From contig JANMFM010000246.1 in NCBI GenBank assembly GCA_031374125.1, positions 1 through 22,215 of the forward strand: a stretch of DNA of 22,215 bases, given 5' to 3'. How positions within the stretch are numbered: position 1 is the stretch's first letter; each line of letters starts with the position of its first letter. The position numbers and the translations under genes are program-made. Positions 1 to 6,937 of the stretch are shown in pieces. The notes beneath the pieces are model-generated. The model was not told the origin of the DNA. It worked only from the letters and a program-made list of their open reading frames with translations, and ran no database searches. Source of the DNA: JAEYZS01 sp031374125. GTDB lineage: Bacteria > Bdellovibrionota > Bdellovibrionia > Bdellovibrionales > JAEYZS01.

Positions 1-6
1 CTGTGG

Positions 7-27
7 AAAAGGTGCGGCTCACCTTTT
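7..27 (+). repeat. Hairpin repeat copy 1 (loop CGGCT)
   Basis: An 8-bp perfect stem (7-14 with 20-27) encloses the loop CGGCT, 20 nt before the start of the aminopeptidase gene. The core AAGGTGCGGCTCACCTT matches a second copy at 10893-10909 on the minus strand, with one stem pair changed from G-C to A-T. It could be the 3' end of an upstream transcript (TTTT follows), a leader structure or a protein-binding palindrome; the sequence alone does not decide. Confidence 0.6.
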
Positions 28-46
28 CTGGTGGTAAGATTTTGGT

Positions 47-1057
47 ATGAAAATGGTTTTTGTTCTTTTTCTCTTTTTGCTTTCTGGTTGCCAGATTGAT
101 TATATTTTGAAGTCTGGATATCACCAAGCTTTGCTCATCAAGGAGCAGGAAGATATCAATGAATATCTCAAAAACAATGATGTCCCGCTAGAGCAAAAGA
201 AGAAACTCATACTCGTGCAAAATGTAAAGCAATTTGCTGAGAACGACCTGGGCTTGAAAAAGTCTTCGAACTACACCACTTATGTTGGCCTTGACCGAAA
301 ATTTGTTTCCTACATTGTTCAAGTCGCAGAGCCATTTGAATTGAAATATCATCTTTGGAAATTTCCCATCGTAGGAAGCATTCCCTACAAAGGCTATTTT
401 GTTGAAGACGATGCCAAGAAAGAAGCCGAAAGTTTTTCTAAAGAAGGCTACGATACCTTTGTTCGCGGTGTTCGGGCCTACAGCACTCTCGGTTGGTTTA
501 AAGATCCCGTATTGTCCTCGATGATGGATTATCAAGAAGATGATTTAGTAAATCTCATTATCCACGAAACTACCCATACCACTCTTTATATCAAGAGCTC
601 CGCGGATTTTAATGAGCAACTTGCAACTTTTGTAGGAAATAAAGGCACTGAGATCTTCTATGAAAAGATAGAAGGCAAAGACTCCCCCACTTTGAAAAAG
701 ATTAAGCTTAAAAATGAAGACGAAAATATTTTCTCACAATTCATCACGACGGAAGTTCAAGAATTGGACAGCTGGTACAAATCCCATCAAGGAAAAATCA
801 CTAAAGAAGAGAAAGAAAAAAGGCTCGCACAAATTCAGGATAAGTTTAAAAGTTTAAAATTCAAAACTCAACAGTACGAATATTTTAAGAACATGAAGTT
901 AAACAATGCAATTCTTTTGGGTTACAAAACTTATGTGAATGATCTTTCGAAGTTTGAAAAAATATACGATAAAAATAAAAATATGAAAGATTTTATCGAC
1001 GCCGTTAAAAAACTAGAGAATTCTAAAGATCCCGAAAAAGATATCGTTAATCTTTAA
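47..1057 (+). CDS. Putative zinc aminopeptidase, lipoprotein (COG4324-like)
   Basis: The 336-residue product starts with a lipoprotein signal: hydrophobic residues 3-13, then LSGC with the lipidated Cys at 15. It is therefore probably anchored in the envelope facing the periplasm. HETTH at 173-177 is a zinc-binding HEXXH motif, and FNE at 188-190 supplies a likely third ligand, Glu190. The stretch around 144-160 (YSTLGWFKDPVLS) is characteristic of the predicted aminopeptidase family COG4324 (Pfam PF10023), to which I assign it. Substrate is unknown, and activity in this family is predicted rather than well shown. The C-terminal third (from about 200) is Lys/Glu-rich and helical. It is transcribed alone; its end overlaps the convergent protease gene by 11 bp. 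The Shine-Dalgarno is weak (TAAG, 8 nt before ATG). Confidence 0.8.
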   Translation: MKMVFVLFLFLLSGCQIDYILKSGYHQALLIKEQEDINEYLKNNDVPLEQKKKLILVQNVKQFAENDLGLKKSSNYTTYVGLDRKFVSYIVQVAEPFELKYHLWKFPIVGSIPYKGYFVEDDAKKEAESFSKEGYDTFVRGVRAYSTLGWFKDPVLSSMMDYQEDDLVNLIIHETTHTTLYIKSSADFNEQLATFVGNKGTEIFYEKIEGKDSPTLKKIKLKNEDENIFSQFITTEVQELDSWYKSHQGKITKEEKEKRLAQIQDKFKSLKFKTQQYEYFKNMKLNNAILLGYKTYVNDLSKFEKIYDKNKNMKDFIDAVKKLENSKDPEKDIVNL

Positions 1058-1835
1058 TGTAGTAAATCCCCGACATATAATCTTTAAGGTAAGCACGATT
1101 CACAATAAAGTGGCCGTTTTCGTATCGATAGTTATAAGGGCCATGAACTTTCATTTCGGTATGAACATCCGGCCCGCGCGTATTGCGCAGAACGTATTCA
1201 CAATTTTTTGTTTGCGGATTGAAGCGCCTTCCAACTAAGGTCATAACGTGAAACCCATCTTCATCAAAGGATTCAAAGCCCTTAAAAAATCTGGGAGTTC
1301 CAAACACTGCGGAGATTTGTTTTTGATCTAGCAATTTATCAATTTGATCAGCAGCCTCATCTCTACCTATATCTATATCTTCCACAGAGTTTCGCACAGC
1401 TTCTAAATTCTTTTGAATCAAAGGGCAACTGCGTTCAAGCTGAGAAAGATAAGACAATGGATCCAGTTTCGTTTCGAGTTTTGCTTGGTCATTCTTCCCA
1501 CATTCTTTTAAAAACCCATAACTCACCTGAGTATTCACTGATGCCGCCACTTGGCCGATTCCAATCTTCATCATCTCTTCAACGGAGTTGGCTTTACTTT
1601 GATCTTGATAGTATTCATAGCGAACGGCGATATGTTCAGGATTAATTTCTGTTTTAAGGTAGTGACCCACTAGATAGCTAGCAACAAAGGCATAACAAGT
1701 ATTGTAATCACCCTGATCATCCATGGGACCTATAAATGGGGAGTGAGATTCATCAACGGTAGAGCAAGATTCCGCATGAGTATGCGGATGAAATAAGAAT
1801 AGCACAATTAAAATAGTACTAAAAAAGCGACCCAC
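1047..1835 (-). CDS. Secreted papain-like (C1-type) cysteine protease candidate
   Basis: This is a 262-residue exported protein. Residues 1-21 form a signal peptide with a probable cleavage after HTHA. QGDYNTCYAF (41-50) places Gln41 and Cys47 six residues apart, as in papain (Gln19/Cys25). GFHVMTLVG gives the catalytic His196 and YVLRNTRGP gives Asn218. The order Gln-Cys-His-Asn fits a C1-family fold, so all catalytic residues are visible. There is no obvious propeptide, and the Trp normally after the catalytic Cys is Tyr. The start is GTG, preceded by GGGG six bases upstream. The stop lies inside the aminopeptidase gene on the other strand. Substrate is unknown; export suggests action on periplasmic or external proteins. 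An inactive or regulatory C1-like protein is less likely. Confidence 0.72.
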   Translation of the reverse strand: MGRFFSTILIVLFLFHPHTHAESCSTVDESHSPFIGPMDDQGDYNTCYAFVASYLVGHYLKTEINPEHIAVRYEYYQDQSKANSVEEMMKIGIGQVAASVNTQVSYGFLKECGKNDQAKLETKLDPLSYLSQLERSCPLIQKNLEAVRNSVEDIDIGRDEAADQIDKLLDQKQISAVFGTPRFFKGFESFDEDGFHVMTLVGRRFNPQTKNCEYVLRNTRGPDVHTEMKVHGPYNYRYENGHFIVNRAYLKDYMSGIYYIKD

Positions 1836-1917
1836 AATTTACCCCACGGACTCTTAAGAATTTATATAGAAAACTTAAAAGTCACAAGGGTAAGTGGTAA
1901 ATCAGATAAACATTACC

Positions 1918-2157
1918 TTACTTTCTATCATGGCGATCAATAAATTTTAGATACTCTTTATGCTTCTTGTAAGCAGGCGAATCGTATTTTAATGATTCTG
2001 GACGCTCGACTTCTACTACACCAGCTTGAGCCACTTCTCTTGAAGACTCATCGATCTTTAGAGTAGACCCAGATATTTTAGATTCAGAAGCACATGCGGA
2101 AACTGAGCCCGTAAACACCAGAGCAATACCTAACATTTTAATAAAGTGTGTTTTCAT
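1918..2157 (-). CDS. Small lipoprotein of unknown function
   Basis: A 79-residue product starting at the ATG at 2157, chosen because GGGAGGA lies just upstream and a signal sequence begins directly; a longer in-frame start at 2190 would place 11 charged residues before the signal. Residues 1-21 are a signal peptide ending VSAC, which reads as a lipobox with Cys22. The mature part is short, hydrophilic and rich in Lys, Glu and Ser, with no recognisable domain, and ends in a charged tail (KFIDRHDRK). It lies upstream of the protease gene on the same strand with an 82-bp gap, and downstream of the sigma operon's terminator, so it is probably transcribed separately. SPase I cleavage after ACA is an alternative to lipidation. 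Confidence 0.62.
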   Translation of the reverse strand: MKTHFIKMLGIALVFTGSVSACASESKISGSTLKIDESSREVAQAGVVEVERPESLKYDSPAYKKHKEYLKFIDRHDRK

Positions 2158-2231
2158 ACAATCCTCCCTACTTTTATCTGACAATCTCAATACGTTTTAG
2201 GGTTATCGATTGTGCCAGTTGTGTAAAAAAC

Positions 2232-2260
2232 AAAACGAAGGTCTAACTTACCTTCGTTTT
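2232..2260 (-). terminator. Intrinsic terminator after the sigma/anti-sigma genes
   Basis: A perfect 11-bp inverted repeat (2232-2242 with 2250-2260) with a 7-nt loop. Read on the minus strand it is followed by GTTTTTTACA, the usual U-tract, so it should end the transcript of the sigma operon. T residues on the plus strand make it potentially bidirectional, though no plus-strand gene precedes it. The inner stem AAGGT/ACCTT resembles the hairpin repeat at 7-27, but the loop differs. Confidence 0.75.
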
Positions 2261-2407
2261 ATTTATCGGGATATTTGGATTGGACTTTAGTTAAGTCCAG
2301 AAAATTGTTAGGTCTAGAGACAATCTTATTTTATACGTCCAGTTAAACAGTGTTTGGACTACTATGTGAATATGTTAGCAACTTCAGCTTCAACTTTGAG
2401 GGTTTTT

Positions 2408-2665
2408 TCACTTTTTTTTTATATTGACCGAATAATTCGGATCAATTTGGAACATTATTTTTGCATGGAGCGCATCAAAATCTATTCCCATCGTGGCGGC
2501 CGCGTTTTGCGTATTTTTAATTTCGGCCCTTACCGTTTGAAGTGCTGCAACCTCTGCGCTCAATGTGGCGGATGCGGCAATCTCTCTGGCTATGCCAGCG
2601 GCCTCTGCGGGGGCTAAGTCTTTTTCTACGAAATCTAATAAGTATTCTTCGATTTTACTTTTCAT
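2408..2665 (-). CDS. Putative small anti-sigma factor (zinc-less)
   Basis: An 85-residue protein whose start codon overlaps the stop of the ECF sigma gene (ATGA), the usual arrangement for a sigma/anti-sigma pair. Residues 6-46 (EEYLLDFVEKDLAPAEAAGI and on) follow the pattern of zinc-binding anti-sigma domains. However, the HxxxCxxC ligands are replaced: by hand alignment the three positions are Glu28, Ser32 and Leu35. There is no transmembrane segment and no sensory domain; the rest is a short helical tail ending NIKKK. It is therefore predicted to be cytoplasmic. Anti-sigma function is inferred from position and the domain pattern only. It could instead be a co-regulator of the sigma factor. 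A terminator follows at 2232-2260. Confidence 0.6.
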   Translation of the reverse strand: MKSKIEEYLLDFVEKDLAPAEAAGIAREIAASATLSAEVAALQTVRAEIKNTQNAAATMGIDFDALHAKIMFQIDPNYSVNIKKK

Positions 2666-3273
2666 AATTCCACCTCTTTTAACATCGCATGACTGATGTC
2701 AATGTTGAATTCGTTATTTGATTCTTCTCTTATAAACTCCAGGAGATTTCTTTTCTCCATATTCTTTTTTATGCTCAAAAGCCCATGTCTATAATTTGCC
2801 TTTGCCGTGTCATAAGGACATTCCATAATCTCTGCAATTTCCTTAAAACTTAAATCATCATATATTCGTAAAGTAAGTGCTGTTTTTTGTTTCTCTGGCA
2901 GTTCATCCACAAACTCCCTGATCATTTCACGCACACCTTGTTTTTCTATGCCTTCCGAAGATAATCCGCCTATAGAAATTTGAACGGTATCAATGTTCAC
3001 TGTATCTTTAGTCGCTCTTATCTTATTTTTAGCCGTATTGATTGCTATCTGAAACAACCAGCTTTTAAATGACGACCTTCCCTCAAAGCTATCAAGCTTT
3101 CTGTAAGCTTTTACAAACGTATCTTGAACAATATCCTCTGCTAAATCGTGAGAAGTAGTAAATCTCATGCATAATCTTAGAAGACTCTGTTGATGTTTTA
3201 ACACTAAGCTGGAAAACGCCTTACTATCCCCAGATTTGGCACTCTCAATCAGCACCCCATCTGTTGTAACCAT
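2662..3273 (-). CDS. RNA polymerase ECF sigma factor (sigma-70 family)
   Basis: A 203-residue alternative sigma factor. Region 2 spans about 25-88, with the typical DLAEDIVQDTFVKAYRKL (43-60) and the -10-recognition stretch FKSWLFQIAINTAKNKIR. Region 4 spans about 122-172, with LPEKQKTALTLR and the helix-turn-helix LSFKEIAEIMECPYDTAKA. The two-domain layout without regions 1 and 3 marks an ECF sigma. A tail of about 30 residues after region 4 is longer than in minimal ECFs. The start has a good Shine-Dalgarno (GAGGGGGGAA). The next gene overlaps by ATGA and is a likely partner. In Bdellovibrio bacteriovorus, from memory, an ECF sigma gene (Bd0743) is numbered next to dgcB (Bd0742); here one gene separates the two types. 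Orthology is unproven. Confidence 0.9.
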   Translation of the reverse strand: MVTTDGVLIESAKSGDSKAFSSLVLKHQQSLLRLCMRFTTSHDLAEDIVQDTFVKAYRKLDSFEGRSSFKSWLFQIAINTAKNKIRATKDTVNIDTVQISIGGLSSEGIEKQGVREMIREFVDELPEKQKTALTLRIYDDLSFKEIAEIMECPYDTAKANYRHGLLSIKKNMEKRNLLEFIREESNNEFNIDISHAMLKEVEL

Positions 3274-3329
3274 TATTTATTCCCCCCTCTGTTTATGGTC
3301 GTTTCCGTCGGGATCTTTCTCAGCTGTCC

Positions 3330-3377
3330 CGGCAATATGCTTGCCGTGAATGAGACTCCTCGACCTAAGACCTAGGT
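3330..3377 (-). promoter_or_regulatory. Inverted repeats in the leader of the sigma operon
   Basis: Two short dyads lie 57-104 bases upstream of the sigma start codon. CGGCAA and TTGCCG (3330-3335/3341-3346) have a 5-nt loop, and ACCTA and TAGGT (3363-3367/3373-3377) are separated by 5 nt. They may be operators or leader hairpins for autoregulation. No promoter elements are convincing around them. The rest of the 269-bp gap 3274-3542 holds only the terminator at its left end. Confidence 0.3.
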
Positions 3378-3512
3378 TAATAAATTTTTGGTTTTTTTCA
3401 TAGTCCAGACGATTTTTTACAGGATCGGGGAATCATGAATAGAATCATAGCTTTAACAAAAACTTATGGGGCTCATAAAATCATTTCATCTCGTTTTACA
3501 CGATTTCTTGAA

Positions 3513-3554
3513 TAAAAAAATAACCTTAGAGCTAGAAAGTACTCAACAAAGGTT
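3513..3554 (-). terminator. Probable terminator at the end of the Rsm22-family gene
   Basis: On the minus strand AACCTT and AAGGTT (3549-3554 with 3522-3527) form an outer stem with an inner GAG/CTC pairing, followed by ATTTTTTTATT. The structure overlaps the gene's stop codon (3543-3545). The stem is interrupted and AT-rich, so it is weaker than the one at 2232-2260. Confidence 0.45.
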
Positions 3555-4556
3555 CGGATTTTTTAGAATTCGAAGCTCAGGCCCTTTGGATTCCGTCGGA
3601 AAATTTAAATCTAACAAATCGCCGCGATGAATTTCGATATCTATTTTATCTTTATGAAGCCAGCTGAGGAATTCGCGTTCTTCGCCTCTACAGATCATGA
3701 CTTTTGTTTTTCCGCGCTCTTCTAGCATATCGCCGACTGCTCTCGCATTGGTGGACTTGATCGCAGCAGGAGCTGTTTTGCGTGCTAAAAGATAAGAGAA
3801 AGTAACTGTACGATTTCTAAACTTCAGGTGCTTTTCTATATTCAAAAACCATTCTGGCATTTTGAGATGAATACGATCGTGGCACCAATCCTTTTTCGAT
3901 TGTGTAAGTAGCGGACATTTTCCTTGATGCGTACAAGGTGCCCAGATATGAAAACCTTTATTGATAAGATCTTGCCTAACCTGCATGAGCTTTCTACCGT
4001 CATCTTGAGTCGAAGGCTCAATGATCAACAACGCCTCCGCATTCAACGCCATTTTTGGAATTTGAGTAAGCTCCGTCAGTACATAAGAAAATGCCACAAG
4101 GTCTACTGGAGAATTGATAGTATCATTCTTATCCTGACTATTTCTAAAGGTGTATTTAGAATCATTGAATATTTTTTTATGGAGCTGATTGGCTTCCTGA
4201 GAAATCTCTACGCAAAACCCGCTGTTGATATTTTCACTCAAGTGAGATGTTAGTGCGCCCAATCCACTTCCTATTTCACAGACAGAGTGTATGTCCGTAA
4301 AAAATCTTACTCTCTTTGCCTCATCCACGACAGCTTGAGATCTTAAATAGTTTAAGGGCAAGTAATACGCCATCTGTGCGGCTTGTGCCCACTTCTCTTT
4401 CCATGGAGTTTGAAGCGTAGGATTTTGAATGTAGAAATCTGACATTTGCTGAATGCAGGATGCGAGTTTCTTATCATCGAGTAAGGATAAACCAAGGGAT
4501 TTGAGGTGTTTTTCAATTTGAATTTCCAAATGGATAGGAAATTCAAAATTTCTCAT
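3543..4556 (-). CDS. Rsm22/METTL17-family methyltransferase-like protein
   Basis: I take the start as the ATG at 4556, one base after the stop of the GGDEF gene (TAATATG), giving 337 residues; an upstream ATG would force a 95-bp overlap. Residues 91-180 form a class I methyltransferase fold with CEIGSGLGAL (93-102) as the SAM-binding glycine loop. APCTHQGKCPL (207-216), with further Cys at 225 and 289, matches the four-Cys arrangement of Rsm22/METTL17 proteins (PF09243). Those bind a 4Fe-4S cluster and act on the mitochondrial small ribosomal subunit. A role in ribosome small-subunit assembly or rRNA is therefore the best guess here. The tight link to the GGDEF gene suggests translational coupling. 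The bacterial function is not established, and methylation itself is unproven in the family. Confidence 0.82.
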   Translation of the reverse strand: MRNFEFPIHLEIQIEKHLKSLGLSLLDDKKLASCIQQMSDFYIQNPTLQTPWKEKWAQAAQMAYYLPLNYLRSQAVVDEAKRVRFFTDIHSVCEIGSGLGALTSHLSENINSGFCVEISQEANQLHKKIFNDSKYTFRNSQDKNDTINSPVDLVAFSYVLTELTQIPKMALNAEALLIIEPSTQDDGRKLMQVRQDLINKGFHIWAPCTHQGKCPLLTQSKKDWCHDRIHLKMPEWFLNIEKHLKFRNRTVTFSYLLARKTAPAAIKSTNARAVGDMLEERGKTKVMICRGEEREFLSWLHKDKIDIEIHRGDLLDLNFPTESKGPELRILKNPNLC

Positions 4557-4557
4557 A

Positions 4558-5478
4558 TTAGATTGTTGAAACTTTGTTTTTACCATTTTTCTTTGAAACG
4601 TAAGAGGCTTGATCGGCTTTTTCAAAAAGCTCATGCCATGATTCCATGGCACCTTCTAGACAAGCCACGCCAGCAGAAACGGTAACCAATAATTTTGTGC
4701 CTTTATATTCGAACGCGTGATTTTCAATCGTCGCACGGATACGCTCCGCGACTTCAATGCCTTTTTGAAGGTTACTTCCTAAAAGAATAAGACAGAATTC
4801 TTCTCCACCAAACCTAGCAAAGAAGTCACCCTTACGAATCAGTTTTTGAGTAGCAACATCAGAGAGTTCTCTTAGAACAAAATCTCCCGCCTGATGACCA
4901 TAAGTATCATTCAGAATTTTAAAATTATCTAAGTCAAATACGATGACAGAAAGTGCCATTTGCGCGAGCTTCGCTCTTCTAAAGACTTCTTCCCCTTGCG
5001 CCAGCAGAGCGCCCTTATTGAAAATTTGTGTGAGAGGATCAATTTGTGTTTTATCAAAGGTGGATCTCGCCGAAACGGTTTCAATGTTTCCTTGCTCTAG
5101 ATATTTAAAAATCACACTTCCAATTTTGATCTGTTCATTATTTGCGAGCTTTCTCTTCGAATTCGGAGGAATGAGTTGGTTCGAAACCTCCGTACCATTT
5201 GTTGAGCCCAGATCCACGATGTAAACTTCATTGCCCACCAACTTCACTTCGGCATGTCTTTTGGAAACACTTCTGTCTTCGACAAAGATTGGACTGTCAG
5301 GACTTCTCCCGATTATGTATTCGGCTTTTTCTATGGACCATTGCTTACCGATAAGATTAGGTGGACCCATTAAAAGGATGAGCGCCGGAGGAGCATTCTT
5401 TGCTTCCGACATTCTGATCTTAAATGTTTCGCTGGAGACGACGCTGGTTTTCTCGCCTTCTCTTTCATCTTCTGACAT
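4558..5478 (-). CDS. dgcB: FHA-GGDEF diguanylate cyclase, DgcB-like
   Basis: A 306-residue soluble enzyme predicted to make c-di-GMP from two GTP. A Ser/Thr-rich N-terminal tail (1-25, with EKTSVV at 9-14) precedes a FHA domain (about 30-128) that shows GRS (57-59), SVSKRH (70-75) and GSTNGT (91-96), the phosphothreonine-binding residues. The GGDEF domain (about 145-306) has DPLT at 147-150, GGEEF at 224-228 and the inhibitory site RKGD at 215-218, exactly five residues upstream, so it should be active and product-inhibited. The same layout is known in B. bacteriovorus DgcB (Bd0742), which is needed for prey invasion and whose phosphorylated N-terminal tail binds its own FHA domain. Thr11 or Thr18 could play that part. 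The gene lies between pgi and the Rsm22-family gene. The symbol is by homology of layout. Confidence 0.88.
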   Translation of the reverse strand: MSEDEREGEKTSVVSSETFKIRMSEAKNAPPALILLMGPPNLIGKQWSIEKAEYIIGRSPDSPIFVEDRSVSKRHAEVKLVGNEVYIVDLGSTNGTEVSNQLIPPNSKRKLANNEQIKIGSVIFKYLEQGNIETVSARSTFDKTQIDPLTQIFNKGALLAQGEEVFRRAKLAQMALSVIVFDLDNFKILNDTYGHQAGDFVLRELSDVATQKLIRKGDFFARFGGEEFCLILLGSNLQKGIEVAERIRATIENHAFEYKGTKLLVTVSAGVACLEGAMESWHELFEKADQASYVSKKNGKNKVSTI

Positions 5479-5547
5479 AAAGAATATCTTACCGATAGCG
5501 GAGAGTTAGGTCCATTCAAAAGATGATTGTAGGGCACTATTGGGACA

Positions 5548-6756
5548 CTAGACTTTGAGTTGGCTCAGGGTGAGTCGCTTAGATAACTCTACTCCGGGCT
5601 GATCATAGGCATTAATATTATGATACTTCCCGAGCATGGCCGTTACCATTTCAAAATAAAAGAATAGAGAGCCCAATTCTTGTTCATCAAATTTTGTTAA
5701 TTGGATAGTCAGAGATTCGATGCCTTCTTTATGAAGAGCTTGTTGTGTACCAACGACCTGCGCCTTAAAAAGTTTTCCCATAGATTCATTTTGCAAAAAT
5801 TGGAAATCTTTGAAGAAAGTTTTGCCTAATTTATCACCAGAATTTTCTTCTCGATCGGATCTCATGAATATTACAAATTTATCTCTCTCGCCGTCCATCA
5901 CTTGCTGAAGCATCGAGTGCTGATCGTTAGATCCTAACATCATCATGGGCGTGCTTACTCTAGGTGCAGGTTTTCCATCCCATGTTTTTTTCTTAGCTAG
6001 AGATTCGGCCCAGAGTTGCTGGAACCAAAGACCAAAAGTTTTCAATGCTTCTGAATAAATCCAAAGAATTGTAATCCATTCTTCTTTTTCAAAAGAAGTG
6101 GCAATTTGGGAGCAAAATTCAACCAAGGATTTTTTATTCTTCAAAGCTTCTTTTGCACCATCAATAAAACCGTCCACTTCGAGACCTGCAAAAGCTGCCG
6201 GAAACATTCCTACTGAGGTAAGCACAGAAAATCTTCCGCCCACATCCACTGGAACTTCAAGAACCGGAATTTTATTCTCAGTAGCCCAATCAAAAAGTGG
6301 ATTGGATTTCTTTTCCGTGATGACGGTCATTTGTTTTGTGAGATCTAAGTTTTGTTTTTGATAAAATTCATGAACAAATTGGAGTTGAGTGAGCGTCTCT
6401 AATGTTCCACCACTTTTGGAAATTGCGACCCAATGAATTTTTTTAAGGTCCTTAAGTTTTTTAATTTCTTTATCGAAAGAATAAGAATCCAGGTTTTCAA
6501 AAAAACTGATCTTATCCTTGCAATCAAAGGCTTGCATGATGGCTTTCCCGCCCAACGAGCTACCCCCAACTCCCAACACAATCATATGATCAAACTGCGA
6601 TTTGATTTCTTTTGCACGTTCTTTTGAAGATTTCAACAAATCCACATCATGCAGAATTCGTATAAACCCTGGATTATCCGCAATGACCTCATCAAAATGA
6701 GTCTCAAAAGCTGTTATCACAGGGCTATTTCTGGTGCTTTCTGACAGTTTGAACAT
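5548..6756 (-). CDS. pgi: Glucose-6-phosphate isomerase
   Basis: Interconverts glucose-6-phosphate and fructose-6-phosphate in the cytoplasm (glycolysis/gluconeogenesis). The 402-residue product has the family's double SIS-domain signatures: LGVGGSSLGG (61-70), SKSGGT (113-118) for phosphate binding, VDVGGRFSVLT (170-180) and QLWAESLAKK (247-256), which carries the catalytic Glu251. SNDQHSMLQQ (276-285) supplies the ring-opening His280, and the C-terminal AYDQPGVELSKRL carries the last conserved Lys. It is shorter than the E. coli enzyme (about 550) and nearer the compact bacterial forms. It is first in a same-strand run with dgcB and the Rsm22-family gene; the 69-bp gap to dgcB shows no clear terminator. 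TTGACA (minus strand, 6789-6794) is a possible -35 element, without a good -10. Confidence 0.95.
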   Translation of the reverse strand: MFKLSESTRNSPVITAFETHFDEVIADNPGFIRILHDVDLLKSSKERAKEIKSQFDHMIVLGVGGSSLGGKAIMQAFDCKDKISFFENLDSYSFDKEIKKLKDLKKIHWVAISKSGGTLETLTQLQFVHEFYQKQNLDLTKQMTVITEKKSNPLFDWATENKIPVLEVPVDVGGRFSVLTSVGMFPAAFAGLEVDGFIDGAKEALKNKKSLVEFCSQIATSFEKEEWITILWIYSEALKTFGLWFQQLWAESLAKKKTWDGKPAPRVSTPMMMLGSNDQHSMLQQVMDGERDKFVIFMRSDREENSGDKLGKTFFKDFQFLQNESMGKLFKAQVVGTQQALHKEGIESLTIQLTKFDEQELGSLFFYFEMVTAMLGKYHNINAYDQPGVELSKRLTLSQLKV

Positions 6757-6937
6757 ATCTCATCATAAGAACAGAAAACTGCCAAAATTGTCAATTTGTC
6801 TAATGAATTAAACTAAATTAGGCCCGCAATCGATCAAGAACAATGTCAAATGACCAAAGATTTTACACTTTGAGAATTAAATCCATGTTAAAAAATTAAC
6901 GGGCGAATTCCTAAACACAAACCATTACAATCATCGC

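Noticed and set aside
2354..2617. Plus-strand ORF of 87 codons opposite the anti-sigma candidate
   Set aside because: It is antisense to the anti-sigma gene, has no ribosome site, and its Cys-rich end arises from reading Ala-rich codons in reverse.
3435..3515. 26-codon plus-strand ORF (MNRIIALTKTYGAHK...)
   Set aside because: There is a faint ribosome-like AGGA upstream, but no other support; it runs into the terminator region of the opposite gene.
4557..4652. 32-residue N-terminal extension of the Rsm22-family protein
   Set aside because: It would overlap the conserved end of the GGDEF domain; the ATG at 4556 follows the stop directly.
6757..6937. Divergent promoter pair between pgi and the metalloprotease
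   Set aside because: A TTGACA on the minus strand exists, but no matching -10 at normal spacing on either strand was convincing.
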